In this document: piece after piece, positions 50,765-59,247 of the stretch
Position numbering within the stretch: position 1 is the first letter of the stretch
How the letters are laid out: every line of letters starts with the position of its first letter
DNA from: Flavobacterium ginsengisoli
GTDB taxonomy: Bacteria; Bacteroidota; Bacteroidia; Flavobacteriales; Flavobacteriaceae
Reading direction: 5' to 3'
NCBI RefSeq assembly: GCF_029625315.1
Contig: NZ_CP121110.1
Span: 3,853,001 to 3,917,000 of the forward strand
DNA: 64,000 nucleotides
The notes under the pieces: model-generated
What the model was told of the DNA's origin: nothing
What the model saw: only the letters and a program-made list of their open reading frames with translations
Databases searched by the model: none
Made by a program: the position numbers and the translations under genes

Positions 50765-50794
50765 TTGTTTATTCAAAATTAAATTCTACATTTG
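50765..50794 (+). promoter_or_regulatory. Promoter of the NAD/ADP-ribose operon
   Basis: TTG (50765-50767), 19 bases, TACATTTG (50787-50794), a full match to the phylum's consensus, 27 bases before the prs start. Confidence 0.75.
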
Positions 50795-50811
50795 CGTATA
50801 ATTAACGCAAA
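50791..50811 (+). promoter_or_regulatory. NrtR-like operator (perfect palindrome)
   Basis: TTTGCGT-ATAATTA-ACGCAAA: perfect 7-base arms, overlapping the last four bases of the -7 box, so binding would block transcription. Confidence 0.75.
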
Positions 50812-50821
50812 CTAAAAAACT

Positions 50822-51655
50822 ATGATACTAAATCTCGACCCAAAATTCGCTCCATTTCAAAATCAGGAAGAAATTAAATTTCAAAGTTTTACTTTCTCTG
50901 GAGGAGAACCACACATCAAAATCGCTCCAGATTTTGATCCAAATGAAAAAGTTACTATTACGCATAGATTAAATTCATTCAACGATTTAGGTTTGTTGTG
51001 TGTTACAGTTGACGCTTTACGCAGAATGGATGTTAAAATCATAGATCTTTTCATTCCGTATTTTCCAGCGACAAGACAAGACCGTGTTATGATTCCTGGT
51101 GAGCCTTTATCTGTAAAAGTTTATGCTGATATAATCAATGCAATGCAGTTGAACAAAGTATTTGTTTTTGATGCGCATTCTGAAGTTACACCAGCTTTGT
51201 TGAATAATAGTACTGTGATTCCAAACTATACTTTTATAAAAGAAGTTTTAAATAAAATAGGCGAAAACGTAAAATTGATTTCTCCAGATGGAGGAGCTTT
51301 GAAAAAAATCTATAAAGTATCTGAGTTTTTAGGAGGTGTTGAAGTTGTAGAATGCAGTAAAAGCCGTGATGTAAAAACAGGAAAATTATCTGGTTTTAAA
51401 GTTTACAATGATGATTTGCAAGGAATGGATTGTTTAATTGTAGATGATATTTGCGACGGAGGAGGAACTTTCGTAGGATTAGCCGAAGAACTTAAAAAGA
51501 AAAATGCCGGAAAATTATACTTAGCAGTAAGCCACGGAATTTTCAATAAAGGTTTTGAAGTTTTAAACTGCTTTGATGGAATCTTTACAACCAATTCTTT
51601 TAAAGATTTTGAAGGCGAAAGCGTTCAAGTGATCAGATTGGAGAATTTAGTTTAA
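50822..51655 (+). CDS. prs: Ribose-phosphate pyrophosphokinase (operon-specific, divergent)
   Basis: Makes PRPP, the co-substrate of the NAMPT encoded at the end of the operon. 277 residues, shorter than housekeeping Prs (about 310). Visible: the flexible-loop block YFPATRQDRVMIPGEPL, FVFDAHSEVTPALL with the metal-binding Asp-x-His, and the PRPP loop CLIVDDICDGGGTF. First gene after the double operator. The shorter N-terminus suggests loss of part of the allosteric/hexamer surface. No frameshift. Confidence 0.9.
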   Translation: MILNLDPKFAPFQNQEEIKFQSFTFSGGEPHIKIAPDFDPNEKVTITHRLNSFNDLGLLCVTVDALRRMDVKIIDLFIPYFPATRQDRVMIPGEPLSVKVYADIINAMQLNKVFVFDAHSEVTPALLNNSTVIPNYTFIKEVLNKIGENVKLISPDGGALKKIYKVSEFLGGVEVVECSKSRDVKTGKLSGFKVYNDDLQGMDCLIVDDICDGGGTFVGLAEELKKKNAGKLYLAVSHGIFNKGFEVLNCFDGIFTTNSFKDFEGESVQVIRLENLV

Positions 51656-51789
51656 AAAGTTTCAAGCTGTTTTGAGAACGTGAAACCTAAAAAAAAATCT
51701 ATTAACCGTTTCAAGCTTAAACTCCCAAATTTCAAGTCTAGCATGCAACTTGAAACAAAGAAAACTTGAAATAAAAACAACCAAAAATT
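51656..51789 (+). other. Intra-operon gap with TTTCAAG repeats
   Basis: Several TTTCAAG units and a hairpin TTTCAAGT / ACTTGAAA (51730-51755). The largest gap inside the operon after the regulator; could tune read-through or processing. Confidence 0.4.
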
Positions 51790-52125
51790 ATGAGCGACGA
51801 TTTAAAACCACGATTTATTGAATCTCTAAAAAGAAACAATGATCAGATAAGAGAAGACAGAGCCAAAGTAATTGGTGAGGATTCTGAATTAATTTACAGA
51901 AGAAGAGTCGAAGATATCGAATTAAAAATCAAAAGACTCGAAAGAGAACAAGAAGGACTGATTGATATTAGTCCGCTTGATAAAAACAGTTTAACTTTTG
52001 CCGATTTTCAGCCAGAAGCTTTTGTTCAAAAAGACATGGAACTTTCGCTGACAATCAGAAATTTAAACATTCAGTTTGAGGTTACAAAAAAGAGATTTGA
52101 ATATTTATTTGGTAAAAAATATTAG
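51790..52125 (+). CDS. Coiled-coil protein of unknown function in the NAD operon
   Basis: 111 residues, highly charged and helical (RRRVEDIELKIKRLEREQEG), with FADFQPEAFVQKDMEL in the middle. No known catalytic motif. It sits two bases before the vWA gene, so it is probably the vWA protein's partner. A GC content and codon style like the neighbours gives no sign of recent transfer. Function unknown. Confidence 0.75.
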   Translation: MSDDLKPRFIESLKRNNDQIREDRAKVIGEDSELIYRRRVEDIELKIKRLEREQEGLIDISPLDKNSLTFADFQPEAFVQKDMELSLTIRNLNIQFEVTKKRFEYLFGKKY

Positions 52126-52127
52126 TC

Positions 52128-52998
52128 ATGGGAGGAACAAGATATGATTTCGGTGCTCGCGAAAGCAGAGCAAAAAAAGTAGGTTATGCTAGCAAATCTG
52201 CAGCAGAGATATTTACACAGAATGCGTTACATATGGCTCATGAATCTATGAATCCAAATGGAGTGATTTTTAGAGAAGCTAGAGATTCTGATGTTCATCC
52301 CAATACAGTTCCGATTATTTTAGGATTAGACGTTACAGGAAGTATGGGGCATATCCCGCACGAATTGATTAAAGAAGGACTTCCAAAATTAATGGGAGGA
52401 ATTATTCAAGGTGGCGTTCCAGATCCAGCACTTTTATTTTTAGGAATCGGAGATCACGAATGCGATAGATATCCGCTTCAAGTTGGACAGTTTGAATCTG
52501 GTGACGAAGAATTGGATATGTGGTTAACAAGAACCTATATTGAAGGCGGTGGAGGAGGAAACGCCGGCGAAAGTTATCTTTTAGCATGGTATTTTGCAAG
52601 CATTTCACACTAAAATTGATGCATTCGAAAAAAGAGGACAAAAAGGATTGTTGTTTACAGTTGGTGATGAGCCAGGTTTAAAAACACTTCCAGCTTCGGC
52701 AATAAAAGAAATAATGGGGCAAGGACAACAGACTTACACGCATCTTGAATTATTAGCAGAAGCGCAAAAAAGATACGATGTCTATCATATTAGTGTTTTG
52801 CATTCAGGACAAGCAATAAATGCCGATGTTGAATGGAAAGAACTACTTGGACAAAATTGTTTGTCTATAGAAGATCATAGAGAAATTCCAAACGTAATTA
52901 AAAAGATTATCTGCGATAAGCATAAAAGTTCTGGTTTAGGAACAATACCAGTTTCTGATGCAAGTGATAACAGCTTAGATAATATAGAAATGCTTTAA
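52128..52998 (+). CDS. vWA-like protein in the NAD operon (frameshifted)
   Basis: 289 residues after correction. A von Willebrand A fold with the metal-ion site in ILGLDVTGSMGHI; TYIEGGGGGNAGESYLLAWY is a later conserved loop. The frame breaks at GCAAGC (52596-52601); removing one base restores WYFAAFHTKIDAFEKRGQ. Cytoplasmic, no signal peptide. vWA proteins usually assemble protein complexes, often with AAA ATPases, but none is near. Followed two bases later by the PurA-like gene. Role unknown. Confidence 0.82.
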
Positions 52999-53000
52999 AA

Positions 53001-54083
53001 ATGAAAACAGCGAAAATAGTTATAGGTTTAGGATTTGGTGATGAAGGAAAAGGCATAACAACAGATTTTCTGGCTAAACAAAACCCTGAATCTATAGTTA
53101 TTCGCTTTTCAGGAGGACAACAGGCTGCTCATACCGTCATGATCGGCAATAGAAAACACGTGCATTCGAGTTTTGCAAGTGGAGCACTTCGCGGTCTTCC
53201 GTCTTATTACAGCGAGCACTGTACGATTCATCCGCTTTTTTTGTACAACGAAAGAGAAGAATTGAAAGAAAAAAATGCTAATCTGGATTTGTATATTCAT
53301 CCTTTAGCAAAAGTTACCACTCCGTTTGACGTCTGGCACAACAGAGGAAATGTGAGAAACATTGAAAACGGAACCTGCGGAAAAGGCATTGGTTCAACGA
53401 TGAAAAGAAATGAAGGTCCGTATAAATTGTTTGCCATCGATTTGATTGCTTCTCGCGAAATGCTTTTAGAAAAACTAAACCAAATCGCATATTACTATGG
53501 CCTTTTAAATGAAAGTGGAATTGAGGAAGAAATCAATGCATATTTAGAAGCAATAGATAAATTAAAGTGGAATATTGTCGATTATACGTTTCTTTCAAAA
53601 TACGAAAATCTGATTTTTGAAGGCAGCCAGGGAGTTCTGCTCGACATGGATCACGGTATTTTTCCAAATGTGACCTATGCCAATACCACTTCAAAAAATG
53701 CAATTGAAATTTGTAATAAACTAAAGATTGAAGATGTAGCTGTTTATTACGTAACCCGAAGTTATTCAACCCGCCACGGACACGGCTGGATGGCTAATGA
53801 AGGAGAAATTGAATTAAAAAATAACGAAGAAGAAACTTGTGTTTTTAACGAATACCAAAAACATTTACGTTTTGGAAGTCTGAATTACGAACTTCTTAAT
53901 TACGCTCTAAAACTCGATGTCGCTTACAGCCCAATGGTACAAAGAAATTTGGTTGTAACTTGTATGGATCAACTAGAGCAGGATTTTGAATTCGAAAATC
54001 TAACAACAGAATTCAATGAAATCTACGGATCATTTTCACCCGATTCAAAAGATTTTAAAAACATTACTTCTTTGTTTCAATAA
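53001..54083 (+). CDS. Adenylosuccinate synthetase-like enzyme (PurA paralogue, short)
   Basis: 360 residues against about 430 for PurA. Keeps the P-loop GFGDEGKG with the catalytic Asp, and the His block as SGGQQAAHTV in place of GGNNAGHTV. It also has GTCGKGIGSTMKRNEG and FEGSQGVLLDMDHGIFPNVT, matching the GAQG..D.DFGTYP region of PurA. Probably ligates an acidic amino acid to a purine nucleotide, but changed IMP-side residues leave the substrate open. Its length resembles viral PurZ, yet it has Asp rather than the PurZ Ser in the P-loop. No frameshift. Confidence 0.82.
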   Translation: MKTAKIVIGLGFGDEGKGITTDFLAKQNPESIVIRFSGGQQAAHTVMIGNRKHVHSSFASGALRGLPSYYSEHCTIHPLFLYNEREELKEKNANLDLYIHPLAKVTTPFDVWHNRGNVRNIENGTCGKGIGSTMKRNEGPYKLFAIDLIASREMLLEKLNQIAYYYGLLNESGIEEEINAYLEAIDKLKWNIVDYTFLSKYENLIFEGSQGVLLDMDHGIFPNVTYANTTSKNAIEICNKLKIEDVAVYYVTRSYSTRHGHGWMANEGEIELKNNEEETCVFNEYQKHLRFGSLNYELLNYALKLDVAYSPMVQRNLVVTCMDQLEQDFEFENLTTEFNEIYGSFSPDSKDFKNITSLFQ

Positions 54084-54093
54084 AATAGAAAAA

Positions 54094-54621
54094 ATGAAAT
54101 ACAATATAGATACCATAGCTCAAGAAAGTAAATTTTTATTTTTCTGGGGACACCAACCAAGTAAAGATGGAAAAATTCTCAAAACCTGTTTCAGTCAATG
54201 GTGGTTGAGTTCTTTTAAAGTTGATAAAATAACTTACAAAACTGCCGAACATTGGATGATGGCCAAGAAAGCGGAATTATTCAACGATCAAGAAATCTTA
54301 GAAAAAATCCTTAAAGCTGATTCTCCTGCCGAAGCTAAAAAATTGGGTAGAGAAGTTAAAAATTATGTTGATACAGTTTGGTTAGAAAACCGATACGAAA
54401 TTGTAAAACAAGGAAACTATCACAAATTCAGCCAAAACGCCGATTTGAAAACGTTCTTACTAAACACTAAAGAACGAGTTATTGTAGAAGCAAGTCCAGT
54501 CGATCCAATTTGGGGAATCGGAATGGCAGAAGATCACAAAGATGTTCTAAAACCAGAAGCTTGGAAAGGATTAAATCTTTTAGGTTTTGCTTTGATGGAA
54601 GTTAGGGATGAATTGAGATAA
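54094..54621 (+). CDS. NADAR family (YbiA/DUF1768) protein
   Basis: 175 residues from ATG 54094. NADAR proteins cleave N-glycosidic bonds of ADP-ribose derivatives, including ADP-ribosylated guanine in DNA, and damaged riboflavin precursors. Visible signatures: [47 protein letters not shown] and DPIWGIGM. Eleven bases after the PurA-like gene and five before the macrodomain gene. Predicted here to remove or recycle an ADP-ribose adduct. No frameshift. Confidence 0.9.
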   Translation: MKYNIDTIAQESKFLFFWGHQPSKDGKILKTCFSQWWLSSFKVDKITYKTAEHWMMAKKAELFNDQEILEKILKADSPAEAKKLGREVKNYVDTVWLENRYEIVKQGNYHKFSQNADLKTFLLNTKERVIVEASPVDPIWGIGMAEDHKDVLKPEAWKGLNLLGFALMEVRDELR

Positions 54622-54626
54622 AAATT

Positions 54627-55133
54627 ATGAAAATTGAATTGTTAAAAGCAGATATAACAGAAATTCAGGTTGATGGAATTGTAAATGCAGCGAATACTTC
54701 TTTGCTTGGAGGTGGTGGCGTTGACGGAGCAATTCATCGAAAAGGAGGAAAAGCAATTTTAGATGAATGTGTCCAAATTAGAAATAAGCAGGGAGGATGC
54801 AAAACAGGTGAAGCTGTGATTACAACTGCAGGAAATCTGCCTTCTAAATATGTTATTCATACGGTTGGGCCTGTTTGGAATGGTGACAAAGAAGAAAAAT
54901 CAAAATTGCTTGCAGATTGTTACAAGAACAGTTTGAATCTTGCTGTTGAAAACGGAATCAAAACAATTGCTTTTCCAAATATCAGTACAGGGATTTATCA
55001 CTTTCCAAAAGATAAAGCCGCAGAAATCGCAGTAAGAACTGTAAAAGATTTCGATAAATCAAATGAAATAGAAAAGGTAATATTTGTCTGTTTCGATGAT
55101 GAAAATTACAAGATTTATAAAGACCTTTTGTAA
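54627..55133 (+). CDS. Macrodomain ADP-ribose-binding protein/deacetylase (YmdB-like)
   Basis: 168 residues, complete macrodomain. The ADP-ribose-binding loops are [20 protein letters not shown] and [17 protein letters not shown]. Members hydrolyse O-acetyl-ADP-ribose or remove ADP-ribose from acidic residues. Gap of five bases from NADAR and 42 from the kptA start, a gap that holds a decayed repeat. Fits a chain of enzymes that clear ADP-ribose products. No frameshift. Confidence 0.93.
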   Translation: MKIELLKADITEIQVDGIVNAANTSLLGGGGVDGAIHRKGGKAILDECVQIRNKQGGCKTGEAVITTAGNLPSKYVIHTVGPVWNGDKEEKSKLLADCYKNSLNLAVENGIKTIAFPNISTGIYHFPKDKAAEIAVRTVKDFDKSNEIEKVIFVCFDDENYKIYKDLL

Positions 55134-55165
55134 ATGTTCCGCAGGAATATTTCGTTGGTAAAAGA
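55131..55165. repeat. Decayed GTTCC-palindrome repeat
   Basis: AATGTTCCGCAGGAATATTTCGTTGGTA resembles the two copies at 36678-36778; it creates a false early start (55134) for kptA. Confidence 0.55.
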
Positions 55166-55175
55166 AAACACTAAC

Positions 55176-55718
55176 ATGAATGAAAATATAGCAAAAAGCG
55201 TCAGCAAGTTTTTGAGTCTGGTGCTTAGACATTCGCCAGAAAAAATCGGATTAAAATTAGACGAAAATGGATGGGCGGATGTAGAAGAATTAATTATAAA
55301 ATGTAATAAAAAAGGGCAACGTTTGGACGCAGAACTTTTAGATTACGTTGTAGAAAATAACGATAAAAAGCGTTTCGCTTACAATGAAGATAAAACCAAA
55401 ATCCGTGCAAGTCAGGGACATTCCATTTCGGTTGAATTAAATCTGGCAGAAACGGAACCTTTGGAATATTTGTACCACGGAACTGTCGGGAAATTTATAG
55501 AAAACATTCGCAAAGAAGGTTTGAAAAAAATGAACCGTCAGCACGTACACTTAAGTAAAGACAAAGAAACGGCAACAAAAGTAGGAAGCCGAAGAGGAGT
55601 GCCACAAATTTTAACCGTTAGAAGCGGCACGATGCATAGAGACGGATTTAAATTTTATTTATCTGAAAACAATGTGTGGTTGACAGATGAGGTTCCTTCG
55701 AAATACATTGAATTTTAA
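55176..55718 (+). CDS. kptA: RNA 2'-phosphotransferase (Tpt1/KptA)
   Basis: Transfers a 2'-phosphate from RNA to NAD+, giving ADP-ribose 1'',2''-cyclic phosphate; related enzymes ADP-ribosylate 5'-phosphates of nucleic acids. 180 residues from ATG 55176. Signatures: SKFLSLVLRHSPEKIGL, RASQGHSI, YHGT, MNRQHVHLS and NVWLTDEVPSKYI, with the Arg-His-Arg-His set. I reject the frame start at 55134 because it lies in a repeat. Three bases before the phosphoesterase gene. Confidence 0.93.
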   Translation: MNENIAKSVSKFLSLVLRHSPEKIGLKLDENGWADVEELIIKCNKKGQRLDAELLDYVVENNDKKRFAYNEDKTKIRASQGHSISVELNLAETEPLEYLYHGTVGKFIENIRKEGLKKMNRQHVHLSKDKETATKVGSRRGVPQILTVRSGTMHRDGFKFYLSENNVWLTDEVPSKYIEF

Positions 55719-55720
55719 AA

Positions 55721-56452
55721 ATGAAAAGAACACTAGTTTTTGGAGATATTCATGGAGGATTAAAAGCTCTTGTTCAGTTATTGGACCGAGTTACAGTAAC
55801 TGAAAATGATCGATTAATTTTCTTAGGAGATTATGTCGACGGTTGGAGCGAATCTGCACAGGTAATTGATTTCCTTATCGGTTTATCTCAAAAACACGAA
55901 TGTATTTTTGTAAAAGGAAATCACGATGCATGGTGTCAAGATTGGTTGATGAATGATGTCATAAATGATATCTGGTTTCTTCATGGAGGAAAATCGACTA
56001 TAGAAAGTTATCAGAATGTTGATTTTTCGGAAAAACAGAAACATCTCGAGTTTTTTAATCAAATGAAAGATTATTTCGTAGATGAAAACAACAATCTTTT
56101 TATTCACGCTGGATTTTCATCGATGCACGGACCAGAAAAAGAGCATTACCAAACCAATTTTTCGTGGGATAGAACGTTATGGGAAATGGCACTGACAATG
56201 GATAAACGAATTAAAAAAGATTCACTTTCATATCCAAAACGATTACTGCTTTTTAATGAAATCTATATTGGCCATACGCCAACGCTTCATTACGATGTAG
56301 AAATTCCAATGCAAGGTTGCAATGTTTGGAATATTGACACAGGAGCAGGTTTTTATGGAAAATTAACCTGTATTGAGGTTGAAACAAAAGAATTCTGGCA
56401 GAGCGATGTAGTGCAGACATTTTATCCAGATGAAAAAGGAAGAAATAAATGA
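55721..56452 (+). CDS. Calcineurin-like metallophosphoesterase
   Basis: 243 residues with the full metal-binding set: FGDIHGG, FLGDYVDG, KGNHDAW, IHAGF and GHTPT. Belongs to the PPP/ApaH/PrpE-like phosphatases, which cut phosphoesters or dinucleoside polyphosphates. Its stop overlaps the ADP-ribosylglycohydrolase start by four bases, so translation is coupled. In this operon it may remove phosphate from the cyclic phosphate product of KptA or from modified RNA; this is inference. Confidence 0.88.
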   Translation: MKRTLVFGDIHGGLKALVQLLDRVTVTENDRLIFLGDYVDGWSESAQVIDFLIGLSQKHECIFVKGNHDAWCQDWLMNDVINDIWFLHGGKSTIESYQNVDFSEKQKHLEFFNQMKDYFVDENNNLFIHAGFSSMHGPEKEHYQTNFSWDRTLWEMALTMDKRIKKDSLSYPKRLLLFNEIYIGHTPTLHYDVEIPMQGCNVWNIDTGAGFYGKLTCIEVETKEFWQSDVVQTFYPDEKGRNK

Positions 56453-57417
56453 TGGAAAATAAAATAGAATCAGCTTTGTTTGGTGTTGCAGTTGGCGATG
56501 CGTTAGGTGTTCCTTATGAATTTCTTTCGAGAAACGAGATAAAAAAATCCCCTGCGGTTGATATGATTGGGTATGGAACACACAACCAACCTGCAGGAAC
56601 TTGGTCAGACGACAGTTCATTGACATTTTGCCTTGCAGAAACATTAGCAGAAAAATATGATCTGCAGAAACTGGCCAATCGTTTTGTAAACTGGAAAGAA
56701 CATAGTTATTGGACACCGCATGGCGTAGTGTTCGATATCGGGATTGCAACATCCATTGCCATTCATGAATTGCATTGTGGAAATGATCCTTTACTTGCGG
56801 GTGGCGATACGGAGGACAGTAATGGGAATGGTTCTTTAATGCGTATTCTGCCATTGCTTTTTTACATTAAAGATATGCCGATACACCAGCGATTTCAGCA
56901 TGTAAAAGAAGTTTCGTCGCTTACACATCGTCATATTCGTTCTGTAATGGCTTGTTTTATTTATCTGGAATATGCTTTGAAGTTATACAACGGAAAGAGT
57001 AAAACTGATGCTTTAAAAGAAATGCGGGAAATTGTGAAATCATTTTTTGAGAATAAAGATATGCCTCAATCAGAAATTGATTGTTTTCATAGAATCCTTT
57101 CTATTAAAGTTGGTGATTATGATGTTCAGTCTTTGGAATCTCTTTCTGAATCAGAAATATTTTCTTCGGGTTATGTATTGAATACTTTAGAGGCATCTAT
57201 ATGGTGCATTCTTAAAACCGATAACTATAAGGATGTTGTATTGAAAGCCGTTAATCTTGGGAGTGATACTGATACCACGGCTGCTGTAGCAGGCGGATTG
57301 GCTGGAATTTATTACGGCATTGAAAATATATCGGAAAACTGGATTCAGAATTTAGCAAGGGCTAGTGATATAAAAGATTTAGCGAATAGATTGTCGAAGA
57401 AATTATCACAGTCATGA
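56449..57417 (+). CDS. ADP-ribosylglycohydrolase family protein
   Basis: 322 residues, all-helical DraG/ARH fold with two magnesium ions. Ligand motifs: GTWSDDSSLTFC near residue 45 and LGSDTDTTAAVAGGLAG near 275; GVAVGDALGVPYEF opens the protein. Removes ADP-ribose from proteins, nucleic acids or cyclic products. Overlaps its neighbours by four bases at both ends. Two adjacent ATGs leave the start uncertain by one codon. No frameshift. Confidence 0.93.
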   Translation: MMENKIESALFGVAVGDALGVPYEFLSRNEIKKSPAVDMIGYGTHNQPAGTWSDDSSLTFCLAETLAEKYDLQKLANRFVNWKEHSYWTPHGVVFDIGIATSIAIHELHCGNDPLLAGGDTEDSNGNGSLMRILPLLFYIKDMPIHQRFQHVKEVSSLTHRHIRSVMACFIYLEYALKLYNGKSKTDALKEMREIVKSFFENKDMPQSEIDCFHRILSIKVGDYDVQSLESLSESEIFSSGYVLNTLEASIWCILKTDNYKDVVLKAVNLGSDTDTTAAVAGGLAGIYYGIENISENWIQNLARASDIKDLANRLSKKLSQS

Positions 57418-57721
57418 CCGAAGAGAAAAATAGAGATACTGATTGGGATGCGGTATTAAAAATACTTGGAATAATTAAGTCTAAAATTACCGAGGAAACA
57501 GATTTATTATGGACAAATTATAATTCGGCAGAAGAATTAATTGCCGAAATAAATATAATTGATAATTTGCTGCAGGATAGAAACATAAAAGGGGTACAGG
57601 TTTTAGGATACTTATTTGCTCCAACCGGACTTTACAGGAAATTGCAATGCAGAATGACTGGATTCAGGAATATTTGAATTTGTCTTCAAAATTTGATACT
57701 TTGTACGAAAATTTAAAATAA
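57414..57721 (+). CDS. Small hypothetical protein in the NAD operon (frameshifted)
   Basis: 102 residues after restoring one G lost from a GGG run near 57625; then it reads FAPTGTLQEIAMQNDWIQEYLNLS and stops at 57721. Helical and acidic (KILGIIKSKITEETDLLW). ATG overlaps the stop of the glycohydrolase gene by four bases. No family recognised. Possibly a helper or small regulator of its neighbours. Confidence 0.75.
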
Positions 57722-57734
57722 TACTATAAAATAT

Positions 57735-59203
57735 ATGAACCCACTATTATTAACTGACGGTTACAAAGTTGACCACAGAAGACAATACCCAGACGGAACT
57801 ACAATTGTATATTCTAACTGGACACCAAGAAAATCAAGAATTGAAACCGTTGATGAAGTAATCTTTTTCGGATTGCAATATTTCATTAAAAAATATATTA
57901 TTCATGATTTCGAAGAAGAATTCTTCAAAAAACCAAAAGAAGAAGTAATCAAAAAATATTCTCGCAGAATCAATAATTATTTGGGAGAAAATTTAGTTGG
58001 AACTAAACATATCGAAGATTTACACGATTTAGGATATATTCCGATGGTTTTTAAAGCTTTGCCAGAAGGCGCGAGTGTTCCGTTAAGAGTTCCAATGTTT
58101 ACGATGTACAATACAATTCCGAATTTTTCTGGCTGACAAATTATTTCGAAACTTTACTTTCAGCAGTAGTTTGGTTGCCTTGTAATTCAGCTACAATTGC
58201 AAAAGAATATAGAAAAGTATTAGACAAATATGCAGCAGAAACTTCTTCTGTTCCAGAATTTGTAGACTGGCAGGCGCACGATTTCTCAATGAGAGGAATG
58301 GGCGGAATCGAAGCGACTTTAACTTCTGCAGCTGGGCACTTGTTAAGTTTTACAGGATCTGACACAATTCCTGCAATTGATTTCTTAGAAGAATATTACA
58401 ATGCAAACTCAGATCAAGAACTTGTAGCAGGTTCAGTAGCAGCAACAGAACATTCTGTTATGTGTATGGGAACAACAGAAGGCGAATATGAAACTTTCAA
58501 AAGATTAATTACTGAAGTTTACCCAAAAGGAATTGTTTCTATCGTTTCTGACACTTGGGATTTATGGAAAGTTCTAACGGATTATCTTCCAAGATTGAAA
58601 GAAGAAATTGTTTCAAGAGAAGGCAAAGTTGTAATTCGTCCTGACAGTGGTGATCCAGTAGATATTATCTGCGGAAATCCAAACGGAAAAACAGAACAAG
58701 AGAAAAAAGGTGTTATAGAATTGCTTTGGGATGTTTTCGGCGGGACTACAAATGCGAAAGGTTTCAAAGAATTGGTTCCGCAAATTGGAGCGATTTACGG
58801 AGACAGTATTACAGTAGCCAGAGCAACTCAAATCTGTGAAAGATTAAAAGAAAAAGGATTTGCTTCTACAAATGTTGTTTTAGGAATTGGATCTTTTACT
58901 TATCAATACAATACCAGAGATACTTTCGGATTTGCGATGAAAGCAACTTACGGAGAAGTAAACGGAGAGGGAAGAGCGATTTTCAAAGACCCAATTACAG
59001 ACGACGGAACTAAAAAATCGGCTAAAGGATTAATGAAAATCGATTTAATCGACGGGAAGTATCATTTGACTGATAATGTTTCTTGGGAAGAAGAAAAACA
59101 AGGCGAATTGAAAGAGGTTTTTAGAGATGGAAAACTTTTGGTTGATCAATCGCTGAGTGAAATCAGAACGAGAGTAAAAAGTGAAGTGAGTGTTGAAGCT
59201 TAA
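57735..59203 (+). CDS. nadV: Nicotinamide phosphoribosyltransferase (frameshifted)
   Basis: Converts nicotinamide and PRPP to NMN, the salvage step that restores NAD after ADP-ribose transfer. Motifs: DGYKVDHRRQYPDGT, YSNWTPRKSR, VFFGLQYF-like FFGLQYFIKKY, DFSMRGMGG, ATEHSVMCMG and RPDSGDPVDIICGN. One T is lost from a T6 run near 58126; restored it reads IPNFFWLTNYFET and is 489 residues. Last gene of the operon, followed by a terminator; PRPP can come from the prs gene at the operon start. Confidence 0.95.
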
Positions 59204-59212
59204 TTATAAAAT

Positions 59213-59244
59213 GAAAGCCTGAATTTTGAATTCAGGCTTTTTTT
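59213..59244. terminator. Bidirectional terminator
   Basis: AAAGCCTGAATT / AATTCAGGCTTTTTTT hairpin at the end of the NAD operon. Confidence 0.85.
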
Positions 59245-59247
59245 ATC

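Noticed and set aside
53001..54083. PurZ-like enzyme of a Z-genome virus
   Set aside because: Length fits, but the P-loop keeps the PurA Asp, and there are no phage or dZ genes nearby.
55134..55175. Upstream start for kptA
   Set aside because: The extra residues are encoded by a dispersed repeat.
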